From Ignavibacteriales bacterium (GTDB taxonomy: Bacteria; Bacteroidota; Ignavibacteria; Ignavibacteriales; Ignavibacteriaceae), in contig JAGUYG010000048.1 in NCBI GenBank assembly GCA_020061465.1, positions 1 through 64,000 on the forward strand: a stretch of 64,000 bases of DNA, given 5' to 3'. The translations under genes were made by a program, and so were the position numbers. The stretch's first letter is position 1, and the number at the start of each line of letters is the position of its first letter. Below, one piece after another: positions 35,301 through 44,772 of the stretch. The notes under the pieces were generated by a model that was not told the origin of the DNA, did no database searches, and saw nothing but the letters and a program-made list of their open reading frames with translations.

Positions 35301-36812
35301 TTGGATAATAATATTCAGCAGGATTTGAATGTACTTATTAAAAGACGTTATGAAGAGTTGATGGAATTAAAAGAAAAAGGGATTGAGCCATTCGCTTATT
35401 CTTATAATATTACTTCCGATTCGGAAGATATTATAAACAATTTTAACGAAAACGATAAAAGATTTGTCAGCATTGCCGGAAGAATCATGGCGCTCCGCCG
35501 GATGGGTAAAGCTTCTTTTGCCCATGTTCAAGATCATAAAGGAAGAATTCAGATTTATCTAAAAAAAGATGAACTGGGTGATACTTACGATGCATTTAAG
35601 TTGATGGATATTGGCGACATTATAGGTATTGAAGGTTTCGTATTTAAGACTAAGACCGGTGAGATTTCCGTGCACGTGAATTCATTAACGCTTCTATCAA
35701 AATCTCTACGCCCTTTACCTATCGCAAAAGAAACAGTTGATGAAGAGGGGAATAAGATTATTCATGATCAATTTGCAGATATAGAATTACGCTACAGGCA
35801 GCGCTATGTGGATTTAATTGTGAACCCTCACATAAAGGAAGTATTTATTAACCGGAGCAAAATTATTACATCGTTTCGTTCTTTTTTAGATGACTGCGGT
35901 TACCTTGAAGTTGAAACTCCCATCCTGCAGCCTTTGTATGGCGGTGCTGCCGCACGTCCCTTCATAACATATCACAATACACTCGATACTTATTTGTATC
36001 TTCGGATAGCCGATGAACTGTATTTGAAGCGTTTAATAATAGGGGGATTTAACGGTGTCTACGAAATATCGAAAGATTTCAGAAATGAGGGAATGGATCG
36101 TTCGCATAATCCGGAATTCACTATGCTTGAATTATATGTGCCTTATAAAGATTATGATTGGATGATGAAATTTGTAGAAGACATGATTCACACCGTTTGT
36201 ATGAATGTGTTCGGTACGCTTGAATTTGAGTATGGAAACTACAAGATAGATTTTAGCTCACCGTGGAAAAGAATTTCGATGGTCGATGCGATCACAGAAA
36301 AAACCGGCATTGATATTCTTAGCATTAACGACGAAGAATTAAAAAATGCAGCAAAAAAAATCGGAATTGATGTTGACAAAGTTGAAGGGAGAGGCAAACT
36401 TATCGATGAAATTTTTAGTTTAACCGTTGAACCGGAATTGATACAACCGTGTTTTATAGTAGATTATCCGATTGAACTTTCACCTCTTGCGAAAAAACAC
36501 AGAAAAAAGAATGGTTTGGTAGAAAGATTTGAAGCATACGTTGCAGGTAAGGAAATTTGCAATGCTTTCTCTGAATTAAATGATCCTATCGATCAAAGGG
36601 AAAGATTTGCTGCTCAATCCAAACTGAGTGAAGAGGGTGATGAGGAAGCCCATCAGATAGATGAAGATTTTCTCCGTGCTCTCGAATATGGTATGCCTCC
36701 TACTGCCGGCTTGGGAATAGGAATTGACAGATTGCTTATGCTCTTAACGAATCAATCTTCAATTAGGGATGTTATCTTTTTCCCGCAAATGAAACCGGAG
36801 CCAAAAGGTTAA
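35301..36812 (+). CDS. lysS: Lysine--tRNA ligase, class II
   Basis: A 503-residue class II lysyl-tRNA synthetase. The OB-fold anticodon domain is about residues 50-160. The catalytic domain has motif 2 ([20 protein letters not shown] near 255) and motif 3 ([16 protein letters not shown] near 475). The TTG at 35301 is proposed as start because GGAGG lies 4 nt before it. The ATG at 35286, which overlaps the dacB stop, has no Shine-Dalgarno. Either start gives a full catalytic protein. Confidence 0.93.
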   Translation: MDNNIQQDLNVLIKRRYEELMELKEKGIEPFAYSYNITSDSEDIINNFNENDKRFVSIAGRIMALRRMGKASFAHVQDHKGRIQIYLKKDELGDTYDAFKLMDIGDIIGIEGFVFKTKTGEISVHVNSLTLLSKSLRPLPIAKETVDEEGNKIIHDQFADIELRYRQRYVDLIVNPHIKEVFINRSKIITSFRSFLDDCGYLEVETPILQPLYGGAAARPFITYHNTLDTYLYLRIADELYLKRLIIGGFNGVYEISKDFRNEGMDRSHNPEFTMLELYVPYKDYDWMMKFVEDMIHTVCMNVFGTLEFEYGNYKIDFSSPWKRISMVDAITEKTGIDILSINDEELKNAAKKIGIDVDKVEGRGKLIDEIFSLTVEPELIQPCFIVDYPIELSPLAKKHRKKNGLVERFEAYVAGKEICNAFSELNDPIDQRERFAAQSKLSEEGDEEAHQIDEDFLRALEYGMPPTAGLGIGIDRLLMLLTNQSSIRDVIFFPQMKPEPKG

Positions 36813-36884
36813 TTGTTTATTTTAATTTGACTCTCAAATTTCATTAGGACTTCTTATTTTAATTATGTCAGACAAGGTCAACTA

Positions 36885-37850
36885 ATGAAGATTAAATTTT
36901 TACTTGTTTTCTTTCTTCTAATTTTAAGCGGGAATAATTTTGCACAGGTCCCCGAAAATTTTGAACATTTGCTTCTAAGCAGCAGTATCGATTCGTCAAA
37001 TCCGTCAACAACTATTCAGCATAAAATTCCTCTTCATTTAGCGGTACGAAATTCCAATCAAACTAAATTTGATCCATTTAGTACTGAAATTAATTACGGA
37101 ACTTTAGCCGGTATGGGTGCAATAGCTTTAGGAACGGGAATAGCGGTTCATATCTATCAAAAAAATGCATGGTGGAAGGATCAAAGATCAAGCTTTCATT
37201 TCACTAATGATTGGGAATATGCATTGTGGATTGATAAAGTGGGTCACTTTTACGGAGCGGCGCTTCTTACTCACTTACTTTCAGCAGGCTTCGAAGCCGG
37301 CAATGTTCAATCAGAATCCGCAGCAATATACGGAGCGTTGGCTGCTACGGCATTTCAAATGTATGTTGAGATTGAAGACGGCTTCGGTCCCGATTGGGGC
37401 TTTAGTATAGGTGATGCTGCCTTCAATATCTTAGGAGCGGGCTATGCGTTAAGTCAATACTATTTTCCCTATTTAAAAAATTTCCAAACAAAGTTCAGTT
37501 ATTATCCCTCTAAAAAAATGAGAGAGGGAATTCACAAAGGAAATGGAATTGACGACTATGAGGGGCAAAAATACTGGATCAGTGCCAGGGTTAAAAATCT
37601 TTTGCCGGATGCCGTTTCAAAATTCTGGCCTGCTTTCCTGAACATTGCGGTTGGTATGGGAGTTCGTGATCTTGACGGATCGGGCGGCGGTAAACAGGAA
37701 TTTTACATTGCATTAGACCTGGATGCCGAAGAATTTCCTCTTTATGGTCCTGTTTGGCAGTTTATTAAAAATTCTCTTAATTATATTCACTTTCCCATGC
37801 CAGGGATTAGAATTTCACCCGATGCGGTTTTTTTTGTTTTGTGTTATTAA
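36885..37850 (+). CDS. DUF2279 (YfiM-like) outer-membrane protein
   Basis: A 321-residue exported protein with a signal peptide (about 1-21, ending NNFAQ). The DUF2279 region covers about residues 95-200 and has GHFYGAALLTHLLSAGFEAG and EIEDGFGPDWGFSIGDAAFNILGAG (split), with small hydrophobic spans. A second part (about 230-321) is beta-rich. This family occurs widely in Bacteroidota-type outer membranes and has no known function. It stands between lysS and a GT2 gene. Confidence 0.8.
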   Translation: MKIKFLLVFFLLILSGNNFAQVPENFEHLLLSSSIDSSNPSTTIQHKIPLHLAVRNSNQTKFDPFSTEINYGTLAGMGAIALGTGIAVHIYQKNAWWKDQRSSFHFTNDWEYALWIDKVGHFYGAALLTHLLSAGFEAGNVQSESAAIYGALAATAFQMYVEIEDGFGPDWGFSIGDAAFNILGAGYALSQYYFPYLKNFQTKFSYYPSKKMREGIHKGNGIDDYEGQKYWISARVKNLLPDAVSKFWPAFLNIAVGMGVRDLDGSGGGKQEFYIALDLDAEEFPLYGPVWQFIKNSLNYIHFPMPGIRISPDAVFFVLCY

Positions 37851-37859
37851 GGAAATGTC

Positions 37860-38588
37860 TTGAAATATAGTATAATAATCCCTACTCTTAATGAGGAAAA
37901 ACTGCTGCCAAAATTATTAATGCAGTTAACAGCAAACGAGCTAAGAAATAAATTTGATATTGAAATTATTGTATCGGATGGAGGCAGCAGCGATAAAACC
38001 GTAGAAATAGCTCTTTCGTTTGCCGATAAAGTTACAGTGCACCATGGTGCAGATAAACAAAATATAGCGGCAGGAAGAAATGAAGGAGTGACGTTTGCGG
38101 CAGGCGATATTTTAATATTTTTAAATGCAGATGTCCGTCTGCCAAATACTATTAAGCTGTTTGAATTTCTTGAAAATAATTTTGCGGGAAGTGAATATTT
38201 AGCTTTGACGGGTAAAGTAAAAATTTTTCCGGAAGAAGAAATTATAGCTGATAAGTTTTACCAGTTTATTTACAACAGCTATTTCAGGGTGTTGAATATG
38301 ATCGGAATCGGGATGGGTAGGGGAGAGTGTCAGGTTATTAAAAGAAAAGCCTTTGAAGCCGTTAACGGATTTAATGAAGCACTTGCCGCAGGAGAGGATT
38401 TCGACATGTACAGACGAATCCGAAAAAATGGAAAGATACTTTATACCGGTGAACTTTGCGTGTTTGAATCTCCGCGCCGCTACAGAAAAATAGGCTACAA
38501 AGCCGTAACTTTATCATGGCTTAAGAATGGTTTTTCGGTCTTCCTGCAAAATAAATCAAGCTCTAAGGAATGGGAAGAGGTTAGATAA
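37860..38588 (+). CDS. Glycosyltransferase family 2
   Basis: A 242-residue GT-A glycosyltransferase that adds a sugar from a nucleotide donor. The N-terminus has IIIPTLNEEKLLPKLL, then VSDGGSSDKT and the DXD-like NADVRLP near residue 93. A C-terminal hydrophobic patch might sit at the membrane. The TTG start has AAGGA about 8 nt before it. It is followed by a Wzi-like barrel, so a role in surface polysaccharide is plausible. Confidence 0.88.
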   Translation: MKYSIIIPTLNEEKLLPKLLMQLTANELRNKFDIEIIVSDGGSSDKTVEIALSFADKVTVHHGADKQNIAAGRNEGVTFAAGDILIFLNADVRLPNTIKLFEFLENNFAGSEYLALTGKVKIFPEEEIIADKFYQFIYNSYFRVLNMIGIGMGRGECQVIKRKAFEAVNGFNEALAAGEDFDMYRRIRKNGKILYTGELCVFESPRRYRKIGYKAVTLSWLKNGFSVFLQNKSSSKEWEEVR

Positions 38589-38589
38589 T

Positions 38590-40239
38590 TTGAAGATATT
38601 TTTATTCATCCTAATTTTTTTCTGCGTCAATTTATATTCACAAAGTGAATACGTGGATTCGGATCGCTCTGTATACAATTTTCTTTCAAGACATGATGCA
38701 CTGCATACAATCGAAAATTATAATTCATTTGAAATCCCGAAAACACGAAGAGAGATCGCAGAATATTTAAATCAGATTAATGAAAAAAGTGAATCTCTAT
38801 CTCCCATTGACAAACAAATTTTAGCAGATTTTCTCTCGGAATTTGAATTCGATCGGACCGGTATTTTAACTAAAGCCATTTCACCATTTGCGGTAATAGA
38901 ATACTCACCGCTTTCTGAAAAAGAAAAGTATTTATTTTATTTTGTCGATAAAGATAGGGCAAATCTTTTCATCAATCTTACCACCCAAGTAGGAATGATT
39001 TTTAATAATAAAATTCATCCTCAGACTTCAAACTCAACCACATACGCAGGTTATGGCGGAATTATTCGCGGTACCTTTCTGGATAAATTCGGATTTATGG
39101 TTAAAGGCGAGAACAGCAAAGTATTCGGCAACAAAGCCACAGCCTTATTAAAAAAAGAGATTAGGTATAATTTCAAGTTTAATGAAAACGAAAAAGAAAC
39201 TTTTTTTGATGAGGCTTCAGGTTACATCACAGCAGATTTTCGGACTGTAATATTTAAACTCGGTCGCGATAGACTTAAAATAGGATACGGAGCGATAAAA
39301 TCTTTATTTGACGATAATGCTCCTCTCTTCGATTACTTAGGCTTTGATATCAAATATGACTTTTTTTCTTTCTCGTATTTTCACGGAAAATTGTTGGGTG
39401 AGCAGAAGTATTTTGCCGATTTAGTAACGGGCGGTTACTATACAATAAGCGATAAATTCGTCGGTTATCACCGGATAGGTTTTGAATTTTCAAAGAATGT
39501 TAGTTTTGGTATGGGAGAAATAATTGTTTATGGAAACAGACCGATGGACCTTTCGTACGTTAATCCGTTTAATTTCTATAAAACAATTGAGCATTCAAAT
39601 CGGGATAGAGATAATGCAATGCTGTTTCTGGACGTAAAAAATAACTCTATCAAAGGATTAAAAATTTATGCTAACTTATTAATTGATGATATTTCTTTTG
39701 ACAAGTTAGGTTCAGGATGGTACGGGAATCAAACTATGATTAATGCAGGTATTTATTCGTCCGGTTTGTTTAACTACATACCGATAGAAGTATTATTTGA
39801 ATATTTTCGGATTGAACCTTATACATTTACTCACAGGCTTCAGTATAACAACTTCACAAATATGGGTTATAATTTTAGTTCATTTCTTCAACCCAACAGC
39901 GAATTATTTGTTTGCGGATTTAATTACTATTTAAATTATAGATTAATATTAAACATGAATTTCGGATACTCGGTTCACGGTGCCAATCCTGTAATCAACG
40001 GGAATGTTCGCAACGTAGGAGGCGATATAAACTTAGGGCACAGAACAAACGATCCCGAGTCTGTAAAATTTCTTGGTGGTGATTTAGAATACTCACGTTT
40101 TATTTCGGCTTTAATTACTTTTGAGCCGGTCAATCAATACTTTATACTGCTGAAGGCAGAGTACACAAATACTGCACTTCAAAATTCGGTAAAGAAGAAG
40201 GAGTTAAACACGTTTATTACTTTTCAGTTAACCTTCTAA
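38590..40239 (+). CDS. Wzi-like capsule assembly / outer-membrane barrel protein
   Basis: A 549-residue exported protein. A signal peptide covers about residues 1-20 (IFLFILIFFCVNLYSQ). The rest is a beta-barrel-like sequence rich in aromatic residues that ends in Phe (TFQLTF). It resembles the Wzi family, the outer-membrane lectins that hold capsule to the cell surface. The TTG at 38590 was chosen because AGAGG lies 9 nt before it and it starts the signal peptide; an upstream GTG or ATG would run through the previous gene. Wzi assignment is by general resemblance. Confidence 0.72.
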   Translation: MKIFLFILIFFCVNLYSQSEYVDSDRSVYNFLSRHDALHTIENYNSFEIPKTRREIAEYLNQINEKSESLSPIDKQILADFLSEFEFDRTGILTKAISPFAVIEYSPLSEKEKYLFYFVDKDRANLFINLTTQVGMIFNNKIHPQTSNSTTYAGYGGIIRGTFLDKFGFMVKGENSKVFGNKATALLKKEIRYNFKFNENEKETFFDEASGYITADFRTVIFKLGRDRLKIGYGAIKSLFDDNAPLFDYLGFDIKYDFFSFSYFHGKLLGEQKYFADLVTGGYYTISDKFVGYHRIGFEFSKNVSFGMGEIIVYGNRPMDLSYVNPFNFYKTIEHSNRDRDNAMLFLDVKNNSIKGLKIYANLLIDDISFDKLGSGWYGNQTMINAGIYSSGLFNYIPIEVLFEYFRIEPYTFTHRLQYNNFTNMGYNFSSFLQPNSELFVCGFNYYLNYRLILNMNFGYSVHGANPVINGNVRNVGGDINLGHRTNDPESVKFLGGDLEYSRFISALITFEPVNQYFILLKAEYTNTALQNSVKKKELNTFITFQLTF

Positions 40240-40254
40240 TAAATTGGAGATAAG

Positions 40255-41868
40255 ATGAATATCAAGAATATTAAGTTTCCTTACATTGCTTTGATTCTTA
40301 CTATCGGGATTGTGTTAGGAATTCAATTTGAGAAAGTTTTTTCGGGCGATGGCTTAAGGGAGAATATTCTGAAGTTTAACGATGTTCTTACCTACACCGA
40401 AAAATATTACGTCGAAGAGGTGGACACTCAAATGCTTGTTGAAGCTGCAATAAACGGAATGCTAAATAAACTGGATCCTCATTCGGTTTACATTTCTCCT
40501 AAACAAATGGCTAATATAGAAGAATCGTTCAGGGGTGACTTTGAAGGAATAGGAATTGAATTTCAGGTGGTAAACGATACGCTTACCGTAGTCTCTCCCA
40601 TTACCGGCGGACCAAGTGAAGCGCTGGGAATTCTATCCGGCGATAGAATTATTAAAATAGAAGGTAAGGATGTTATAGGGATTTCCAACGAAGAAGTAAG
40701 ACAGAAATTAAGAGGAAAAGCAGGAACGAAAGTAAGCGTTACCATAGTTCGTGCCGGAATAACCGGCGAACTTCAGTTTAATATTACAAGGGACAAAATT
40801 CCTCTTTACTCTGTCGATACACATTTTATGATGGATCACAAAACCGGTTATGTAAGTGTTTCAAGGTTTTCCGAAACAACCGTTAATGAACTTTCCGATG
40901 CGTTGAAGGACCTTGAAAAGCAGGGTATGCAGCAATTAATTTTAGACCTTCGCAGCAATCCCGGCGGTTATTTAAATCAAGCCGTTCAGATGGCTGATTT
41001 ATTTTTAGACGGCAAGAAAAAAATTGTGTACACAAGAGGACGGCGAAGTGAATTCAATGAAGAATATTTTGCTAAAAATGCAGCGCCTTTCGAAAATATT
41101 CCATTGGTTATCCTTGTAAACCGTGGCAGCGCTTCGGCAAGCGAAATTGTTGCTGGCGCCGTTCAGGATTGGGATAGAGGCATTATCGTCGGTGAAACAA
41201 CTTTCGGTAAGGGGCTGGTGCAAAGACAATTTCAATTATCCGATAATTCAGCGCTTAGGCTTACGATCTCAGAATATTATACTCCTTCCGGACGCTTAAT
41301 TCAAAGACCTTATAAAGATAAAAAAGATAAAACAGAGTATTATTCTGAATTGAGTGAAATAGATGAGATAGAGGGGGATAATATTAATCATACTGCCGAA
41401 CAAGATTCCTCTAAACCTGTCTTCAAAACTAACGGCGGAAGAGTAGTGTACGGCGGTGGGGGAATTACACCGGATTATATTATAAAAACCGAAAGCCTTA
41501 CAAAGTATACTACCAACCTCATGCGAAATAACATCTTTTATCAATACATTCTTGCCTTCATTGATCAGAAGGGAAAGAAAATCTCATCTGCTTACAGTGC
41601 TGATCTGGATAAATTTAGGAATGAATTTAAATTCACTGAAAAAGACTTAGGTGATTTTATTCAATTCGCTAATGGCAAGGAGGTTGAATTTATCGAATCG
41701 GATTATAAAAAGGATAAAGATTATATCGAGGCAAGGCTGAAAGCTCAGATAGCAAGAAATTATTGGAAAAATGAAGGCTGGTATTCTGTACTGCTTAGCA
41801 TTGATAATCAAGTTCACAAGGCTGCTTCATTATTTGATGAAGCAAGGGATATAGCTAAAATTAAGTGA
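40255..41868 (+). CDS. S41-family C-terminal processing peptidase
   Basis: A 537-residue periplasmic serine protease of the Ctp/Prc family, which removes or degrades C-terminal ends of proteins. It has an N-terminal membrane anchor or signal (about 8-25) and a PDZ domain (about 80-170, GIGIEFQVVNDTLTVVSPI). The S41 catalytic domain holds the dyad Ser in RGSASASEIVAG (near residue 296) and the Lys in TFGKGLVQ (near 321). A C-terminal helical region follows. GGAGA precedes the ATG. It overlaps the next gene by 4 nt. Confidence 0.94.
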   Translation: MNIKNIKFPYIALILTIGIVLGIQFEKVFSGDGLRENILKFNDVLTYTEKYYVEEVDTQMLVEAAINGMLNKLDPHSVYISPKQMANIEESFRGDFEGIGIEFQVVNDTLTVVSPITGGPSEALGILSGDRIIKIEGKDVIGISNEEVRQKLRGKAGTKVSVTIVRAGITGELQFNITRDKIPLYSVDTHFMMDHKTGYVSVSRFSETTVNELSDALKDLEKQGMQQLILDLRSNPGGYLNQAVQMADLFLDGKKKIVYTRGRRSEFNEEYFAKNAAPFENIPLVILVNRGSASASEIVAGAVQDWDRGIIVGETTFGKGLVQRQFQLSDNSALRLTISEYYTPSGRLIQRPYKDKKDKTEYYSELSEIDEIEGDNINHTAEQDSSKPVFKTNGGRVVYGGGGITPDYIIKTESLTKYTTNLMRNNIFYQYILAFIDQKGKKISSAYSADLDKFRNEFKFTEKDLGDFIQFANGKEVEFIESDYKKDKDYIEARLKAQIARNYWKNEGWYSVLLSIDNQVHKAASLFDEARDIAKIK

Positions 41869-42686
41869 AAAAATTTTTATTAGCCGTGTTATTCGCTGCG
41901 GCATTAATAATAGCCTCTCCGCATTTATTCAGCGGAAAGAAAAGCTATACTTTGAGTTTCTCTTCAGAAAAATCTTTACAAGTTGGTGAGGAATTAAGAT
42001 ATGTTGTTAGCTATTCGTTTTTGAACCTTGGTGAAGTTAGATTAAAAGTTAAAGATAAAAAGATTGTGAACAAACAGACCGTTTACATTGCCGTTGCTTA
42101 CATCGACTCTTACAAAGGAATTCCCTTTGTGGATTTACACCAGATTTATGAAACCCACATGCGAGCTGATTATTTTTCAAATCATTTTAAAGCTTTGATA
42201 AGAGCTGAAAAATATACCGCCTATACAAATTATTTTTTTGATTACGAAAAGAAAACCATCGCGGTAAAAAAAGGCAGGGTAAGTCCGCCGCAAGTTTGGA
42301 CAGATTCTGTAACAACGGCAGAACATATTTATCAGGACGGACTTTCAATATTTTATTTTGCTAGAATGAATTTCGGTAAAAAATGGTCTATCGATGTACC
42401 GTGTTTCGTAACCGAGCAAAAAGTAAAAACTCGTTTAAATTTTTATGATGAACCGGTTAAAGTGTCAATTGATGCTGTCGACTACGATATTAACTGTGTC
42501 AGACTTGACGGATACACCGATTTCGTAAGTGTTTTTGGATTAACGGGTTATTTTGAGGGCTGGTTTACTAATGATGAAGCTTCAGTGCCGGTAGTGGCTA
42601 AAATGAAAGTGATTATAGGCAATATCCGCCTGGAATTAAAAGAATGGAAGAGGGAAGGATGGACTCCGCCAAAATATCGCAATTAG
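41865..42686 (+). CDS. DUF3108 domain-containing exported protein
   Basis: A 273-residue exported protein with a signal peptide (about 1-22) and a DUF3108 domain (about 35-260). Typical pieces are GEELRYVVSYSFLNLGEVRL and DGLSIFYFARM. The family is beta-rich and found in Gram-negative envelopes with unknown function. The GTG start overlaps the S41 protease stop (GTGA). The end overlaps the gamma carbonic anhydrase start. Confidence 0.82.
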   Translation: MKKFLLAVLFAAALIIASPHLFSGKKSYTLSFSSEKSLQVGEELRYVVSYSFLNLGEVRLKVKDKKIVNKQTVYIAVAYIDSYKGIPFVDLHQIYETHMRADYFSNHFKALIRAEKYTAYTNYFFDYEKKTIAVKKGRVSPPQVWTDSVTTAEHIYQDGLSIFYFARMNFGKKWSIDVPCFVTEQKVKTRLNFYDEPVKVSIDAVDYDINCVRLDGYTDFVSVFGLTGYFEGWFTNDEASVPVVAKMKVIIGNIRLELKEWKREGWTPPKYRN

Positions 42687-43222
42687 ATAGTGAAATTAAG
42701 CTTTTTCCATACCTTGATTTCTTTCCGAAAATTCATGAATCTGTTTTTTTGGCTTCAGGAACAAAAATAATAGGTGATGTAAGTATCGGCAAAAACTCAA
42801 GTGTATGGTATAACACAGTAATTCGCGGCGACGTTAATTATATTCGCATCGGTTCTTTTACAAATGTTCAGGATTGCTCGATGCTGCATGTTACAAACGG
42901 TAAATTTCCCTTAAATATAGGCAATAAAGTAACTATCGGGCATTCCGTTACACTGCATGGCTGTACATTAGAAGATTTGTGTCTCATTGGTATGGGTGCT
43001 GTAATTTTAGACGGTGCACTGATACGAGAAAAAACTATGGTTGCTGCAGGTTCTGTAGTAAAACAAAATTTTGAAGTTCCAAGCGGCAAACTTGCTGCTG
43101 GAGTGCCTGCAAAAATTGTACGGGACCTCAGTTTAGATGAAATTGAAGAGATTGAAAGATCAGCGATGCGGTATAAAAAATATACTGAGTTAACAATAGA
43201 ATCGTTGAAAAAGATTTATTAG
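42659..43222 (+). CDS. Gamma carbonic anhydrase family protein
   Basis: A 187-residue left-handed beta-helix protein with hexapeptide repeats. It could hydrate CO2 or act as a transferase-like paralogue. The three metal-binding His positions can be seen: MLHV, then IGHSVTLHG (two His). The C-terminal helix (DEIEEIERSAMRYKKYTEL) is typical. The ATG at 42659 was chosen because GAGGGAAGG is directly upstream; an ATG five codons earlier has no ribosome-binding site. It overlaps DUF3108 by 28 nt. Confidence 0.9.
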   Translation: MDSAKISQLDSEIKLFPYLDFFPKIHESVFLASGTKIIGDVSIGKNSSVWYNTVIRGDVNYIRIGSFTNVQDCSMLHVTNGKFPLNIGNKVTIGHSVTLHGCTLEDLCLIGMGAVILDGALIREKTMVAAGSVVKQNFEVPSGKLAAGVPAKIVRDLSLDEIEEIERSAMRYKKYTELTIESLKKIY

Positions 43223-43227
43223 TAAAA

Positions 43228-44094
43228 ATGAAATTAAAATTTTGGGGTACAAGAGGTTCCATACCCGTTCCCGGGAAAGATACCGAAAAATACGGCGGCA
43301 ATACGCCCTGCGTTGAAATACGAACGAATCAAAACAACGTCATTATTTTGGACGGCGGAACCGGTATTAGAGAGTTAGGAAATAACCTTGTTAGAAACGG
43401 TAATGAGGATATTTTTATTCTTCTTAGTCATTATCATTGGGATCATATTCAGGGCATTCCTTTCTTTACACCTCTTTATCATCAAGATAGACAAATTACT
43501 TTTTATGGTCTTAGCGGCGACGACGGTGACATAGAGAGCATGCTGTCCCGTCAAATGACACGCGACTATTTTCCGGTTTCATTCAAAGATTTAGCAGCTA
43601 ACGTTGATTTCAGGAAAATTAAACCGGGAGATTCATTTACGTTAGGTGAACTGAATATCGAAACTATCCATACAAATCACTCATCTCCGGCATTAACTTA
43701 TAAAATTTACGACAAAGGAAAGAGTATAGTTTATATGCCTGACAATGAAATTGTTGTAAAGGAATCGCTTGAAAAAACTTTATTTGATGAATTCGAAGAA
43801 TTAAATAAACCATTAATTGAATTTTGTATGGGCAGCGATTATTTAATCCATGATACTATGTATGAAGAAATATCTGTTAGGGGGAAAAAAGGATGGGGAC
43901 ATTCGAGCAATCTAAGCGCAGTTCATTTTAGCATATTGGCTGATATTAAAAATCTCGTACTCTTTCACTTCAATCCCGAATATAGTGACAGCAAGGTTGA
44001 TGAAATGGTTACTCAAGCAAAAGAAGTTCTTAAAAGGCAAAATTCCGGAATAAATTGTTTTGCTGCTAAAGAAGGAATGGAAATTGAAGTTTAG
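43228..44094 (+). CDS. MBL-fold metallohydrolase
   Basis: A 288-residue metallo-beta-lactamase-fold hydrolase. The metal motif HYHWDHIQG is near residue 70. Further ligands include the His in NHSSPA (about 151) and the Asp near VYMPDNE (about 171). The opening KLKFWGTRGSIPVPGKDTEKYGGNT is typical of a group related to phosphodiesterases and RNase Z-like proteins. The substrate cannot be read. It is followed by a good terminator. Confidence 0.9.
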   Translation: MKLKFWGTRGSIPVPGKDTEKYGGNTPCVEIRTNQNNVIILDGGTGIRELGNNLVRNGNEDIFILLSHYHWDHIQGIPFFTPLYHQDRQITFYGLSGDDGDIESMLSRQMTRDYFPVSFKDLAANVDFRKIKPGDSFTLGELNIETIHTNHSSPALTYKIYDKGKSIVYMPDNEIVVKESLEKTLFDEFEELNKPLIEFCMGSDYLIHDTMYEEISVRGKKGWGHSSNLSAVHFSILADIKNLVLFHFNPEYSDSKVDEMVTQAKEVLKRQNSGINCFAAKEGMEIEV

Positions 44095-44097
44095 CTC

Positions 44098-44127
44098 AAG
44101 GTGGATTAAATTTGCACCACCTTTTTG
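44098..44127 (+). terminator. Intrinsic terminator after the MBL hydrolase
   Basis: AAGGTGG (44098-44104) pairs with CCACCTT (44117-44123), with a 12-nt loop, followed by TTT and then GGGG. The stem lies 4 nt behind the stop codon. The ybeY gene starts soon after, at 44137, so read-through may occur. Confidence 0.7.
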
Positions 44128-44136
44128 GGGTATTAA

Positions 44137-44568
44137 GTGATAAAGAACTTAACAGTTAATTGTAAAAATAACAGCAAAGTTGAAAAAGCCTTTGTTCATA
44201 AAATTATAAGTGAACTTAGAAAAGAGCTTCTATTTAGTGTTTCATCCTTACAGATTAACTTCATTTCCTCATTCGAGATAAAAGAAATAAACAAAAAATT
44301 TCTTAAACATAATTATTCTACGGATATTATTACATTTAATTATTCCGGCAGCAATATTGAATTGGACGGAGAAATGTTTATCTCCGAAGACAATGCGTTA
44401 AATAACTCTAAAAAGTATAACGTTCCGTTTGTAAGCGAAATAACCCGGCTCATTATTCACGGAATTCTTCATTTGATTGGTTACGACGATAATACAATTA
44501 AAACTAAAAGAAGAATGAAAAAATTAGAAAATCAATTGGTGCTTAAATATCGTTCAAAATTTTTGTAG
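44137..44568 (+). CDS. ybeY: rRNA maturation RNase YbeY (Asp variant)
   Basis: A 143-residue metallo-RNase involved in 16S rRNA 3' processing and ribosome quality control. The STDIITF motif is near residue 61 and the metal-binding motif HGILHLIGYDDN is at 108-119. The usual third ligand His is here Asp118 (H-x3-H-x5-D). From memory, such a variant is also seen in Bacteroidota homologues. The start is GTG. It is not next to phoH or era, its common neighbours. Confidence 0.9.
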   Translation: MIKNLTVNCKNNSKVEKAFVHKIISELRKELLFSVSSLQINFISSFEIKEINKKFLKHNYSTDIITFNYSGSNIELDGEMFISEDNALNNSKKYNVPFVSEITRLIIHGILHLIGYDDNTIKTKRRMKKLENQLVLKYRSKFL

Positions 44569-44772
44569 GTTAAAAAGTGATATCTAATATTGTATTGAAA
44601 AATTACGAAAATATCCTTCATTTTGTACATAAATTAAAAATTATTTAATTGATGAAAATATGCAGACGGCAGAAATCCAAATATTATTCATATATTTAGG
44701 CGCAAGTAATTATTCTCTGCCATTAAAAAGTAACATTTTACATTAATCCTATTCAATCATAAAAAAGAAAAC

